Of a DNA stretch of 35,662 nucleotides, positions 8,701-17,200 are shown in pieces (the stretch's first letter is position 1; each line of letters begins with the position of its first letter). Under the pieces are notes generated by a model. The model did not search any database. It saw only the letters and a program-made list of their open reading frames with translations, and was not told the DNA's origin. This DNA is from an uncultured Bacteroidota bacterium. Its GTDB lineage: Bacteria; Bacteroidota; Bacteroidia; Chitinophagales; Chitinophagaceae. The translations under genes were made by a program, and so were the position numbers. The stretch is taken from the NCBI GenBank assembly GCA_903904855.1, contig CAIVEH010000012.1, positions 1-35,662 of the forward strand. Direction: 5' to 3'.

Positions 8701-10983
8701 ACTAAACCCTTTACCGTAACAGCGACTCCAGCGCCAATAACAGGAAGTTCAACTATTTGTCAGAGTGCCACAACAACATTTACTGATATTTCGCCCGGAG
8801 GAACCTGGACCAGCAGTAATACATCTGTAGCAACAGTTGGTTCTTTAACAGGTATCGTTACAGGCATAGCAACAGGAACTGCAACTATTACTTATACCAT
8901 CTCAGGAGCATTTTCAGTTTCTACTATTACAGTTAATCCTCCGCTACCTTCCATTACAGGGGCATCTTCATTATGTAAGGGTTCTGCAACCACGTTAAGC
9001 GATGCCACAAGCGGTGGAGTATGGAACAGCAGCGCAACATCTGTTGCCACTGTTGGAACAGGCACAGGAATTGTTACCAGTGTTTCTGCAGGAACAGTAA
9101 CCATTTCCTATACCACATCATGCGGTTCAACTACAAAATCAATCACTGTGAATCCCACACCTAATGCAGGTAATATTACAGGGTCTTTAGGCACATGCGT
9201 CGGAAGCGGAACAACTCTTATTGATACTGCTACCGGTGGGTTATGGAGCGCAGGTTCATCCATAGTTACTGTTGGCAGTGCATCCGGCCTGGTAACCGGA
9301 GTAGCGTTTGGATCGTTTAATATTACCTATTCAGTAACCAACATTTATTCCTGCTCAGCTTTTGTAACAGTGCCATTTACTGTTGTGGGAAATCCTACAT
9401 ACATTTTTACAGGTGCTGGTACAGGTGCCAATTCAACATCAGGAGACGGAGGCCTTGCTTATCTGGCGGCAATGCAGGGACCTCGTGCCATTTGCACGGA
9501 TACCGCAGGGAATATTTATTTCAATGATGTTATGTCGAACCGCATCAGGAAAATAAGTGTAAACGGATATATTAATACTGTTGCGGGCAATGGTTCTACC
9601 GGGAATACCGGCGATGGCGGGCAGGCAACTGCCGCACCACTGAATATGTCGGGTGGCGGAGGTGTTTTTGTTGATAAGTCAGGGAATATTTTAATCAGTA
9701 ACACAACTGGTCAAACAATTCGTAAAGTGAATGCATCTACAGGCATTATCACCACAATTGCCGGAATTGCAGGCACCTCTGGATTTTCTGGCGATGGGGG
9801 GCCCGCAAGCGCTGCTCTGATTTTTGACCCAATGGGCATTTGTGAAGATACATCCGGGAATATCTATTTTGCAGATGCCTACAATTTCAGAATAAGAAAA
9901 ATAGATGCGATAACCAACCACATTAGTACTATAATCGGTTATAGTTCAAATGGTTACACAGGTGATGGGGGACCTGGCTCAGCAGCCAGAGTATCAATAC
10001 CAAGGGATGTTACGGCAGATACTTACGGAAATCTGTACATTACTGATAATGGCAACAACAAGATCAGAAAATATGTTTTGTCTACCGGAATAATAACTTC
10101 TATTGCCGGAACCGGTGTTGCAGGTAGTTCAGGCGATGGCGGCCAGGCAACTGCAGCCCAGTTGAATTCCCCATCCAGAACTATTTTCGATGGAGCTAAT
10201 AACCTTTACGTTGTAGACCAGTCAAATAATAAAATCAGGCAGATCAACCTGACTACAGGAATTATCAAAACAGTAGTAGGTACCGGAACATCAGGTTTTA
10301 CAGGAGATGGAGGGCCTGCAACCTCTTGTACAGTTTCTTTACCATGCGGTATAGCAATAAATAAAAACGGAGATCTGTACATTTCTGATGCCAATAGTCA
10401 TAAAGTAAGGGTTTCCCCATCTTATGGAAATATTTTTATTACACTCGCTGGCCCAACCTCAGTACCCATAGGTACAGCAATAACTTTCACAGCGCATAGC
10501 TCCGTTCAGAATAGTATTACCTATCAATGGAAAATTAACGGATCAACGGTATCTGGCGCAACCAACAGAACTTATACCGATGCCAGTCCGGTAACCGGCA
10601 ATATATACTCCTGTGTACTTAATATCACTCCTGTCTGTGGATCAACTTATTCTGCTACCAGCAATAGTATTACCGTTACTACATATGGGCCGCCACCTAT
10701 GCCATCCGAGGTTTCGCCACAGGACATACAGGGCAATACCAGTCTTTATCCTAATCCTTTTCATGACCGGTTTACTCTTAAAGCCGGTTATGTTGAAAAT
10801 GGTGAAGCTACAATTAAAGTTTATGATGATTTAGGCAGAATGGTTTATTCTGCACCAATAACAGTTACCAATAATCAGATTACAGAGGTGGTTGATCTGC
10901 AACAATTCCCTGATGGTGTATTTTTAGTAGCACTGACAGATGCAACCGGCAAGGTAACCATGCTGAAATGTGTAAAACGCTAG
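5740..10983 (+). CDS. Giant secreted protein: Kelch + E-set + BIG2 + NHL + Ig + T9SS tail
   Basis: The product has 1747 residues. The signal peptide covers about 1-29 (ends CQQSQAQ). Residues about 30-385 form a Kelch/galactose-oxidase-like propeller (recurrent LPDGTVMV, LPDGKLLLG, MLPDGRGFF motifs). Residues about 385-485 resemble the E-set domain that follows such propellers (GDDW..STNFPLVRLT..VYYARTYNW..LPAGLTPGIYNL). About ten BIG2 repeats run to about 1215. Six NHL blades (GDGGxAxxA..P..I..D..GNIYF.D..N..IRKI) run to about 1560, followed by an Ig-like domain (YQWKINGSTVSGATNRTY) and a T9SS type A tail (SLYPNPF..MLKCVKR). No copper-ligand set of a true galactose oxidase was identified, so catalysis is not claimed. 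The C-terminal half is paralogous to the protein at 26816-31828. A cell-surface binding role is inferred. Confidence 0.9.
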   Translation: MNFINFSLVKRLFCFLILPLLFICQQSQAQGTWSNVTNLAPDFNGGVMLLLPDGTVMVKTFYGGFGSIPGTTWDKLTPDASGSYANGTWSRLATMAGDRLYFSSWVLNDGRVYIGGGEYGAGTQAEIYTPATNSWTSLTTPGVNFYDGNSENLPDGKLLLGVNTGTTLTNYLFDPQSNTYSSTPDCTGSHDESAWLKLPDSSILQVDLGAYTTERYIPATNTWIPDAPCPVMLYDSYGYEAGTAMMLPDGRGFFIGSTSVTAYYTPSGNTSPGTWTTGPVIPSGLGAPDAAAAMMNNGKILMALSPTPTMSNHFPTPTSFYEFDYTNDSFTLVGAPGGGSSLSISSYNTNMLTLPDGKILYTANGNKRYYVYTPTGTALSAGKPTISNITRLNCDTFKVTGTLFTGISEGASYGDDWTMSTNFPLVRLTSGSNVYYARTYNWNRYGSVMTGSSPDTTNFVLPAGLTPGIYNLQVVVNGIASSSVSINTSLAITPSSFSLCPGASNTLTDSATIGFWSSSNSSIATAGSASGIITGVSAGTATISYSIGSCYSISSITVNPLPSAITGSTSICIGSSGTLSSSPAGGTWLSTNTGIATAGTSSGIITTVSTGIDTVSYTLATGCAIKSPITINPLPSSITGTGTVCAGSTITLSNSTGGGTWSSGSAGIATAGSASGVISGISAGSAVITYTLPTGCYVVTTVTVNPSPSAISGLSEICLGATNTLSDGGGGTWTSGTPAIATIGSASGIVSGLSAGTVTITYTLGNGCSAYGGFTVDALPAAIAGPGNVCTGQTITLTDAGGGTWSSGTPGIATIGSSSGVVTGVSAGTDIITYQLPTGCITTKTITVNPLPSAISGTLSVCAGLTTILTDAGGGTWSSGTPGVATIGSASGSALGVSAGTSVITYTLPTSCFTTGTITVNPLPASITGASSIYLGATATQSDVSAGGNWSSSNLAIATSGSSSGIITGISGGTVTISYTLPTSCYSTKPFTVTATPAPITGSSTICQSATTTFTDISPGGTWTSSNTSVATVGSLTGIVTGIATGTATITYTISGAFSVSTITVNPPLPSITGASSLCKGSATTLSDATSGGVWNSSATSVATVGTGTGIVTSVSAGTVTISYTTSCGSTTKSITVNPTPNAGNITGSLGTCVGSGTTLIDTATGGLWSAGSSIVTVGSASGLVTGVAFGSFNITYSVTNIYSCSAFVTVPFTVVGNPTYIFTGAGTGANSTSGDGGLAYLAAMQGPRAICTDTAGNIYFNDVMSNRIRKISVNGYINTVAGNGSTGNTGDGGQATAAPLNMSGGGGVFVDKSGNILISNTTGQTIRKVNASTGIITTIAGIAGTSGFSGDGGPASAALIFDPMGICEDTSGNIYFADAYNFRIRKIDAITNHISTIIGYSSNGYTGDGGPGSAARVSIPRDVTADTYGNLYITDNGNNKIRKYVLSTGIITSIAGTGVAGSSGDGGQATAAQLNSPSRTIFDGANNLYVVDQSNNKIRQINLTTGIIKTVVGTGTSGFTGDGGPATSCTVSLPCGIAINKNGDLYISDANSHKVRVSPSYGNIFITLAGPTSVPIGTAITFTAHSSVQNSITYQWKINGSTVSGATNRTYTDASPVTGNIYSCVLNITPVCGSTYSATSNSITVTTYGPPPMPSEVSPQDIQGNTSLYPNPFHDRFTLKAGYVENGEATIKVYDDLGRMVYSAPITVTNNQITEVVDLQQFPDGVFLVALTDATGKVTMLKCVKR

Positions 10984-11002
10984 TACTTTTTTGAATGACA
11001 AA

Positions 11003-11473
11003 CTAAATTTCCACACCAAATTGCCTCAGATGATGAGTGGCATGTTTATGTAAGAGTTGCACCTGCTGTTCAAATACCAGGTTACCGAAGAACGGATTAG
11101 GTGTTACCCTACCCTCTTCCTGCCTGTGAACGTCAAAGAAATGATCTATTTCAGCTTGTAATTGATTAAGGGCCTCTTCCTGAGATATATACTTCAAAGG
11201 TAATGGTTCTTCCGGCATAAGTGAATTAGGCGTATTTTCCCTGAAAGGTTTCTCTGAGGCCAGAAAACCCTGCATTTTTGGAAGCATATCTTCAGGTGTT
11301 ACAATATCCATGAGGGTTTTGCCGCTGGCTATCCGCACATAATCAATCATATGTTCGGTCATCTGGCGCACATTCATTTTACCCCATTTGCCAGGCGTTG
11401 CGGTATCCAGGCCTGCCAAAATTTTAATGTACCTGTTCTTTAAAAAATCAATTTTCTGATCCTGATTCTCCAT
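11003..11473 (-). CDS. DinB-like protein (DUF1569 type)
   Basis: The 156-residue cytoplasmic protein resembles the DinB/YfiT-like four-helix superfamily, most likely DUF1569. Candidate metal-ligand histidines lie in MTEHMIDY near residue 36 and in the C-terminal HKHATHHLRQFG cluster, the usual spacing for this fold. Length fits the family. Members bind a divalent metal and some are thiol-dependent transferases, but no specific reaction can be assigned. It converges with the 5740-10983 gene, with only 19 bases between stops and no obvious terminator hairpin. It lies 35 bases downstream of the acyltransferase gene on the same strand and may be co-transcribed with it. Confidence 0.75.
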   Translation of the reverse strand: MENQDQKIDFLKNRYIKILAGLDTATPGKWGKMNVRQMTEHMIDYVRIASGKTLMDIVTPEDMLPKMQGFLASEKPFRENTPNSLMPEEPLPLKYISQEEALNQLQAEIDHFFDVHRQEEGRVTPNPFFGNLVFEQQVQLLHKHATHHLRQFGVEI

Positions 11474-11508
11474 AATAAACTATTTAAAAGTAGCATTTTT
11501 GTATTCAA

Positions 11509-12516
11509 TCAATCCTTGCCTCCGACATCTGATCTGGGATGCCTGTACCTGATATTCTTACTCAGTTTAATAAAGAAGCGCTCCACTATCATATAATAAC
11601 ACCAGGCAAAAACAAGACAACAAATCAGGCTTATTACAAATGCAACCCAAACATTAATACCAGGCAGCCTGACGATCAATCCCATAAAACGGGTTATCAG
11701 TACTCCATGGGTAAGGTATAAGGAATAGGATATTGTACCCAGTAACAGAAACGGCCCTGGCACCCGCTTAATAAATGCTATTGCCAATATCACGCTCAGG
11801 CTAAGCCACACAAATAACTGACCACTGGTGTTATAACAAACGGCTGTATTTACCAGGGTAATGAACAGGTACCATGGAAAAGTTATTTTCCGTGTCTTGT
11901 ATAAGAAAAAACCTATTCCATACAGGAAGAAAGGAAGAAAATGAATTATGTGCCGGGAAGAATCGGTAAAAAACGTAGCAAACACCAACCCAATATAAGT
12001 TGCCATCATTATCCATCGGTTGGAGTGGGTAATAAGGGGAAATAATAGCGCCAGGATGATGTAAAATTCAAATTCGATAGCCAGTGTCCAGTAAGCAGCA
12101 TTTAGCCAGTGGCTGCCGGTAAATGCATTCAGATAGCCGATATGGCCAAGTACATTAAGCCAATCTACATTATAGGCCGGTCCGGTATTTACCTGCGAAC
12201 GGCTGGTAAAATATCCGATCAGCAAAACCATGAATATGGAAACTATATAAGGAGGTTCTATCCTTGTTATCCTCTTGAGGAAGAAATCTTTAAAATCGGT
12301 TAGTTTATAATTATTTATAAACATTGAATAGGGTATAATAAACCCGGAGATGATAAAAAAGATATTTACCCCGGTAGACCCGTACAAAAAGGAATACTTA
12401 AAATCTGAATCAGGTAAGGCTTTTACTTCATAGCCATGATTCACTAAAACCATAAAAGCTGCGATCCCCCTCAACAACTGAATTGATTGTATGTTGCCGC
12501 TTTTAGGTTCTGCCAT
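11509..12516 (-). CDS. Membrane acyltransferase, acyltransferase-3 family (OafA/YrhL-like)
   Basis: The 335-residue, very hydrophobic protein has about ten membrane segments. The N-terminal motif IQLLRGIAAFMVLVNHGYEV contains the conserved R-G-x-A-A and the histidine expected to be catalytic. GVNIFFIISGFII and FFLKRITRIEPPYIV match the conserved F-F-x-x-S-G-F and R-R-x-x-R-I-x-P-x-Y blocks of the family. Such enzymes O-acetylate or succinylate cell-surface glycans, exopolysaccharides or small molecules; the substrate here is unknown and no polysaccharide locus is adjacent. Its length is typical for a protein without a fused SGNH domain. MoxR lies 84 bases upstream on the same strand and the DinB-like gene 35 bases downstream. 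Confidence 0.88.
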   Translation of the reverse strand: MAEPKSGNIQSIQLLRGIAAFMVLVNHGYEVKALPDSDFKYSFLYGSTGVNIFFIISGFIIPYSMFINNYKLTDFKDFFLKRITRIEPPYIVSIFMVLLIGYFTSRSQVNTGPAYNVDWLNVLGHIGYLNAFTGSHWLNAAYWTLAIEFEFYIILALLFPLITHSNRWIMMATYIGLVFATFFTDSSRHIIHFLPFFLYGIGFFLYKTRKITFPWYLFITLVNTAVCYNTSGQLFVWLSLSVILAIAFIKRVPGPFLLLGTISYSLYLTHGVLITRFMGLIVRLPGINVWVAFVISLICCLVFAWCYYMIVERFFIKLSKNIRYRHPRSDVGGKD

Positions 12517-12600
12517 CAGGCATATCAGTTATAAGTAAATAAATAGTGTTGTAACGGATAAAGATAATCCTATCTATCAGATAATAGTCCTGGACCGGTA

Positions 12601-13566
12601 TTACAGCAGTTGTTTTATCAATGACTCCTGTGATATTCCTTCGGCCTCAGCCTTGTAATTTCTTAATACACGGTGACGTAATACCGGCATGGCCATAGCT
12701 CTGACATCTTCAATGTCGGGCGAATACTTGCCATTGAGCAAGGCATTGCATTTGGCGCCTAGTATCAGGTATTGAGATGCACGTGGCCCTGCTCCATAAG
12801 CTATATACTGGCTCGCTACTGGAGCAGCATTGCTGGAACCAGGGCGGGTTTTCTGCACCAGCCCAACCGCATATTCCAGCACATTATCCGGTACTGGTAC
12901 GCGCCTCACCAGGTCCTGAAAATACAGGATATCAGCGCCTGTCATCACCTTCGACAATTCTGAAACCGATGCGCCAGTGGTGTTCCTTACTATCATTACT
13001 TCTTCAGCAAAACTCGGATAATCGAGCGTTACCTGGAACATAAAACGGTCGAGCTGCGCCTCTGGCAGGGGATAAGTTCCTTCCTGCTCAATAGGGTTCT
13101 GGGTAGCCAATACGAAGAAAGGCGCAGGCAGTTTATAAAGCGTTCCGCCAGCTGTGATATTACGTTCCTGCATAGCCTCAAGCAGTGCTGCCTGGGTTTT
13201 GGGCGGAGTACGGTTGATTTCATCCGCAAGGATGATATTGGCAAATATGGGGCCTTTCACAAACTGGAAGTGCCGCTGCTCATTGAGTATTTCAGCGCCG
13301 GTAATGTCGCTGGGCATAAGATCGGGTGTAAACTGTATCCTTTTGAAAGAGAGTTCCAGCACATCGGCAATGGTTTTTACCAGCAGGGTTTTGGCCAGGC
13401 CGGGCACACCTACCAGCAGGCTGTGACCATTGCATAGAATGGCTATCAGCAGCTTATTTACCACATCGTCCTGCCCTACTATTACCTTTGCAATTGCCTT
13501 TCTGAGTTCGGCGGTTTTCACCTTTAACGCGTCGGCCGCTTCAATATCTGTCTTAAATACCTGCAT
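12601..13566 (-). CDS. MoxR-family AAA+ ATPase
   Basis: The 321-residue protein has a Walker A motif GVPGLAKT at residues 53-60, a Walker B motif ILADEINR around 112-119, and the MoxR block TPPKTQAALLEAMQE followed by LATQNPIEQEGTYPLPEAQLDRF (shown here only as family blocks). This is full length for the MoxR (AAA_3 plus lid) family. MoxR ATPases act as chaperones that mature or activate partner proteins, usually with DUF58 and von Willebrand A proteins encoded next door. Those partners are absent: the next gene downstream is an acyltransferase and the gene upstream is a divergent MazG-like protein. It is therefore an orphan MoxR with unknown client. The ATG at 13564-13566 gives the expected N-terminus. 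Confidence 0.9.
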   Translation of the reverse strand: MQVFKTDIEAADALKVKTAELRKAIAKVIVGQDDVVNKLLIAILCNGHSLLVGVPGLAKTLLVKTIADVLELSFKRIQFTPDLMPSDITGAEILNEQRHFQFVKGPIFANIILADEINRTPPKTQAALLEAMQERNITAGGTLYKLPAPFFVLATQNPIEQEGTYPLPEAQLDRFMFQVTLDYPSFAEEVMIVRNTTGASVSELSKVMTGADILYFQDLVRRVPVPDNVLEYAVGLVQKTRPGSSNAAPVASQYIAYGAGPRASQYLILGAKCNALLNGKYSPDIEDVRAMAMPVLRHRVLRNYKAEAEGISQESLIKQLL

Positions 13567-13579
13567 TGTTTATTCTTTG

Positions 13580-13611
13580 TTGCAATTAAACGGGGAAGTT
13601 CTATTATTTTG
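13580..13611 (+). promoter_or_regulatory. Possible promoter for the MazG-like gene
   Basis: TTG at 13580-13582 and TTATTTTG at 13604-13611 are 21 bases apart, close to the Bacteroidetes -33/-7 pattern (TTTG, TAnnTTTG with one mismatch). The predicted start of transcription would lie about 20 bases upstream of the ATG at 13638. The 71-base gap between two divergent genes must contain promoters for both. Confidence 0.3.
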
Positions 13612-13637
13612 CGTAAACTAACAAATTCTTATTGGCC

Positions 13638-13970
13638 ATGGAGCTAACTTTAAGAGAAGCCCAACATAAAACCGACGAATGGATACGCACTACCGGTGTG
13701 CGCTACTTCAATGAACTCACCAACCTCGGTATCCTCATGGAAGAGGTAGGCGAACTCTCCCGTATCATGGTGCGCAAATACGGTGAACAGTCGTTCAAAG
13801 AAAGCGACAAGCAAAAAGACCTTGCCGATGAAATGGCCGATGTGCTTTGGGTGCTCCTATGCCTGGCCAACCAGACAGGTGTAGACCTCACCGATGCGCT
13901 AGAAAAAAACTTTGAAAAGAAGAATGTGCGGGATGGGGAACGGCATAAGAATAATGAGAAGCTGAGATAA
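13638..13970 (+). CDS. MazG-like nucleotide pyrophosphohydrolase
   Basis: The 110-residue protein belongs to the all-alpha MazG/iMazG NTP pyrophosphatase superfamily. The magnesium-binding motif EEVGE is at residues 35-39, and the second pair E-x-x-D is at 65-68 in DEMADVLW, which is the canonical E-x-x-E plus E-x-x-D arrangement. It would hydrolyse nucleoside triphosphates to monophosphates and pyrophosphate, probably as a house-cleaning enzyme. An upstream in-frame TTG at 13632 would add two residues, but the ATG at 13638 is preferred. It is divergent from MoxR and is followed by a hairpin terminator shared with the convergent gene. Confidence 0.88.
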   Translation: MELTLREAQHKTDEWIRTTGVRYFNELTNLGILMEEVGELSRIMVRKYGEQSFKESDKQKDLADEMADVLWVLLCLANQTGVDLTDALEKNFEKKNVRDGERHKNNEKLR

Positions 13971-14015
13971 TGCGTAAAGAATTAATTGCTCAATGCCTTA
14001 TTGTATTTATTGATA

Positions 14016-14048
14016 AGTTGTGCCACACTTTGGAGGGGTGGCACAACT
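14016..14048. terminator. Bidirectional hairpin terminator between convergent genes
   Basis: An 11-bp perfect inverted repeat (agttgtgccac at 14016-14026 with gtggcacaact at 14038-14048) has an 11-base loop. It lies between the stop of the MazG-like gene (13970) and the stop of the convergent T9SS gene (14060). The T tract is weak on both strands. Confidence 0.6.
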
Positions 14049-14059
14049 ATGATACCTAA

Positions 14060-15478
14060 CTACTCAATTACAATCTTAGAAGTTACTCTTTCTTTATTCG
14101 ATATCGCAGTAATAAAATAAACCCCTGCTGGTTCATTCAGGAGCAGCTTAGTTTCTATATTGGTAGGTAGAGTAATTTCTTTCACCCTCTGACCGAGGAT
14201 ATTGGTGATGGTGATTTGAGCATCATCATTGCCAGAAGCCTTTACCAGAATATTAAATGAGCCATGTGCCGGATTCGGGAAAACAGAAATGGAACCGGAA
14301 TGGATGTTTACAGGATCTGTTTCGCCAAGCCATCCTCCGGCAGTAACAACGGTTGCCTTATTACTGTTTACCCAATCCTGATATGCTACATAAGGTTTAC
14401 CACTTGCACTGATTGCCATTGAAATCCATTGTGTTGTACCTGGAGTAAATGAAGGGCTGCCAGCATTTACCCAAGCAATACCATTGAATTTCATTACGGT
14501 CATTTTAAGCGTACCCATGTCTTCAAAAGCTACATAGGGTGTGCCACCGGGATCTATAGCCAGAGATGTAAACCCTACGGCTGTATCTGAGAAACCAGGG
14601 GTGCCCACATTAACCCAGCTTGTGCCATTGAATTTCATAACTACCAGCTTACCATTCAAGGTGAAATCCGGGAATGCGACATAGGGAGTTCCGCCCGCAT
14701 TAATAGACATTGAAGTGGCCGTAATTGCTCCGGTGGAGAAGCCGGCAACACCTACATTAACCCAGCTGGTACCGTTATACTTCATTACCGATGCCTTGCT
14801 GCCATTAACAACATCAGAATAAAAAACATAGGGTGTAACTCCCCATACAGCCATGGTAACAAAGTTGGCCTGGCCGGGTGTGAAACAGGAAGCGCCAACG
14901 TTAACCCAGGTTGTACCATTGAATTTCATTACAGTACCTTTCTGTGCACAAGTGTAATCTTCGTAGGCCACATAGGGTGTTCCTGCAGTATCCAGGGCCA
15001 GAGTGGTGTAGTTTACCTCACCGGCAGAGAAACCGGGAGTGCCGACGTTTACCCAGCTTGTGCCATTGTATTTCATAACGGTAGCGCCGGCGCTGGCAGT
15101 AGCATTATCTACGTAAGCCACGTAAGGAGTTCCGCTGTTGTTAAGGGCTATCGAAGTATAGGTGGCATCACCAGCTGAGAAACGCTCAGACCCAACAAAT
15201 GACCAGGAAGTGCCATCATATTTCATCACAGATGCTTTTCCTGCACCGCCGCCTCCAAGCACGCCATCCTCATAGACAAAGAAAAGATTGCCACTGTGGT
15301 CAATGGTTAAAGAATTGTACTGGCAGCTACCTGATGTGAAATCGGCGCCACCAACCGGCACCCAGCTCTGCGCAAAACCAGAAATGCATGCAAAAATTAA
15401 AGCAAGTGTGCTACAGCTCTTTAAAAAGGAGCAATTAAAACCCGGATAGAATTTCAGTTTAAGTTGATTTTTTTTCAT
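14060..15478 (-). CDS. Secreted seven-repeat propeller-like protein with T9SS tail
   Basis: The 472-residue product has an N-terminal hydrophobic signal around residues 20-36 (ends FACISGFAQ). Seven repeats of about 48 residues follow, each with the pattern S-W-V-N-V-G-x..F-S-x-G..T-S-L-A-I-D..G-T-P-Y-V-A-Y-x-D..A-T-V-M-K-Y-N-G-T. Seven such blades suggest a seven-bladed beta-propeller (inference). The C-terminal domain begins ISVFPNPAHGSFNI and ends in SKIVIE, matching T9SS type A sorting domains. It carries no catalytic motif that I recognise. The ATG used is the only one giving a full signal peptide; the n-region is long because of a second lysine-rich stretch. Confidence 0.88.
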   Translation of the reverse strand: MKKNQLKLKFYPGFNCSFLKSCSTLALIFACISGFAQSWVPVGGADFTSGSCQYNSLTIDHSGNLFFVYEDGVLGGGGAGKASVMKYDGTSWSFVGSERFSAGDATYTSIALNNSGTPYVAYVDNATASAGATVMKYNGTSWVNVGTPGFSAGEVNYTTLALDTAGTPYVAYEDYTCAQKGTVMKFNGTTWVNVGASCFTPGQANFVTMAVWGVTPYVFYSDVVNGSKASVMKYNGTSWVNVGVAGFSTGAITATSMSINAGGTPYVAFPDFTLNGKLVVMKFNGTSWVNVGTPGFSDTAVGFTSLAIDPGGTPYVAFEDMGTLKMTVMKFNGIAWVNAGSPSFTPGTTQWISMAISASGKPYVAYQDWVNSNKATVVTAGGWLGETDPVNIHSGSISVFPNPAHGSFNILVKASGNDDAQITITNILGQRVKEITLPTNIETKLLLNEPAGVYFITAISNKERVTSKIVIE

Positions 15479-15720
15479 GGAATCTATTTGAGCCTGGTTA
15501 AGAAAGTATTTTATTTAAAACTAAGGTAGTTGTAAAACAGAGAAAAAACACATTTACACACAAGAAAAGATTGCAAAAACCAGGTGAGAATTGCAAATTA
15601 TTAATTTTCAATTTAAATAATCGTAGTTCTGCATAGTTGTTTCACTTTCAAAGTGTAGCATAGCATAGCGCCCATAGCCCATGAACACAATTCTCAAATC
15701 CCCCCATTTTCTCAATAGCA

Positions 15721-16986
15721 TCACTTCATCACCACCTGTATCGTTTTCCTTGTCTCCTGCCGTAGCAGTATCTGTTTATCCTTGGTTAGCTCAAAGATCA
15801 CTTCGGGAGTATAATGCCGCACAGTGAGCAGCTGTACATGGTCGTTGATGGCCACTTTGTAGTGCTTGCCCAGAGCATGTATCAGCGCCTTCACCTTATC
15901 TTCCCGGTTATCTATACAGGCTATAAAACTGATAGCCGCATTCTGTATCAGGTTGATCTTGGTTTTAAGGTCGTGGAAGATGGAGTAGAGTGTACTCAGG
16001 TTGTCCTCGGTGATAAATGAAAAATCGCGGGTAGTAACCTGTACCAGCAGCTGGTTATCTTTCAGCACAATCAGTGGCGGATAATGCGCCTGGTCTACCC
16101 CACCCTTTATTACCGAGCCTGGCAGCTCTTTATCGAAGAAGCATTTTACATAGAGCGGAATGTTGGAGTTCTGTAAAGGTTTAATAGTTTTTGGGTGAAT
16201 GATCTGTGCACCATAGAAAGCCATTTCAATCACTTCATTGTAACTGATGGCATCAATCTTCACGGTGTTGGGAAACAGCTTGGGGTCGGCATTCTGAAGG
16301 CCGTTCACGTCCTTCCATATGGTTACACTGTCCATGTTCAGCATAGCAGCCAGTATAGCAGCAGTATAGTCGCTGCCCTCGCGTCCCAGCGTTACCGATT
16401 TACCATCATCGGTAGACCCTATAAAGCCCTGAACCACTACTATTTTTCCCTGGTGCAGTTTGGGCATAATGGTCTCGCCTGCCTTCTTTGCAGTATTATC
16501 CCAGTCCACCACAGCATCCCTGTAGGTGGCATCTGTGCGAATTACGGTACGTATATCCAGCCACTCATTAGGCACATTATTTTGAAGCAGAAAAAACGAG
16601 AACATGGTCGACGACAGCAGCTCTCCCATGCATACTATCTGGTCATACGAGTAATCATAAAAAGCCGGGTGGGCATCATTTACCGCCTGCTCCAGCTCGG
16701 CAAAATGATTGCGTAAGGCAATAGAAGCTTCCACATAGTAAGCCTCGTTGAGTAAAACCCTTGCATATTCCAGGTGTTGCTCCTCCAGTACTTTAGCTGC
16801 AGCAAGGGCATCCTCTTTCTGGCCCTTTGTAGCCAGGTTGACTATCACCTCCAGCGCATTGGTAGTCTTGCCCAGCGCCGAAAGCACCAAAAGCAATGGC
16901 TCATGCTCCTCACTAATAATGGGCAATATAGCTGCCATCCTTCCTGCATCTGCTATCGATGCCCCGCCAAATTTATAAACACGCAT
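15721..16986 (-). CDS. lysC: Aspartate kinase
   Basis: Monofunctional aspartate kinase of 421 residues, catalysing ATP-dependent phosphorylation of L-aspartate, the first step to lysine, threonine, methionine and diaminopimelate. The N-terminal K-F-G-G-A-S motif (residues 5-10) is diagnostic. GREGSDYTAA and KDVNGLQNADPKLFP are the conserved ATP/aspartate-binding blocks, and FYGAQIIHPKTIKPL is the usual substrate-site motif. Residues from about 325 form a C-terminal ACT-like regulatory region, so feedback control by an end-product amino acid is likely. No homoserine dehydrogenase domain is fused, and no other pathway genes adjoin. The symbol lysC is assigned on family grounds; paralogues in the genome cannot be excluded. 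Confidence 0.93.
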   Translation of the reverse strand: MRVYKFGGASIADAGRMAAILPIISEEHEPLLLVLSALGKTTNALEVIVNLATKGQKEDALAAAKVLEEQHLEYARVLLNEAYYVEASIALRNHFAELEQAVNDAHPAFYDYSYDQIVCMGELLSSTMFSFFLLQNNVPNEWLDIRTVIRTDATYRDAVVDWDNTAKKAGETIMPKLHQGKIVVVQGFIGSTDDGKSVTLGREGSDYTAAILAAMLNMDSVTIWKDVNGLQNADPKLFPNTVKIDAISYNEVIEMAFYGAQIIHPKTIKPLQNSNIPLYVKCFFDKELPGSVIKGGVDQAHYPPLIVLKDNQLLVQVTTRDFSFITEDNLSTLYSIFHDLKTKINLIQNAAISFIACIDNREDKVKALIHALGKHYKVAINDHVQLLTVRHYTPEVIFELTKDKQILLRQETRKTIQVVMK

Positions 16987-17111
16987 TTTTTGTAGTAGTT
17001 AGTCGTAAGTAGAAAGAAATTTGTTGAAATTTTAGTGCCGGGATATTGCGTCGGGGAACGTACAGTTTAAAACTCCGGGGTCATAACAATCTCCAGGTAA
17101 AGCAATTTTAT

Positions 17112-17200
17112 AGCTCTGAAGGAGTAAAATATCATAGCCGGAGGCGAAGCCCCCGGTACAAAATACAACGTTGACAAGCCATGAAAGGGCATAATATGTT
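17112..17200 (+). repeat. Dispersed repeat, copy 2 (CTGAAGGAG ends, GAAGCCCC hairpin)
   Basis: It begins AGCTCTGAAGGAGTAAAATA, has the hairpin-forming CCGGAGGCGAAGCCCCCGG, and ends AAGCCATGAAAGGGCATAATA. It aligns along its length with the reverse complement of 597-685, so it is a second, inverted copy. Confidence 0.6.
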
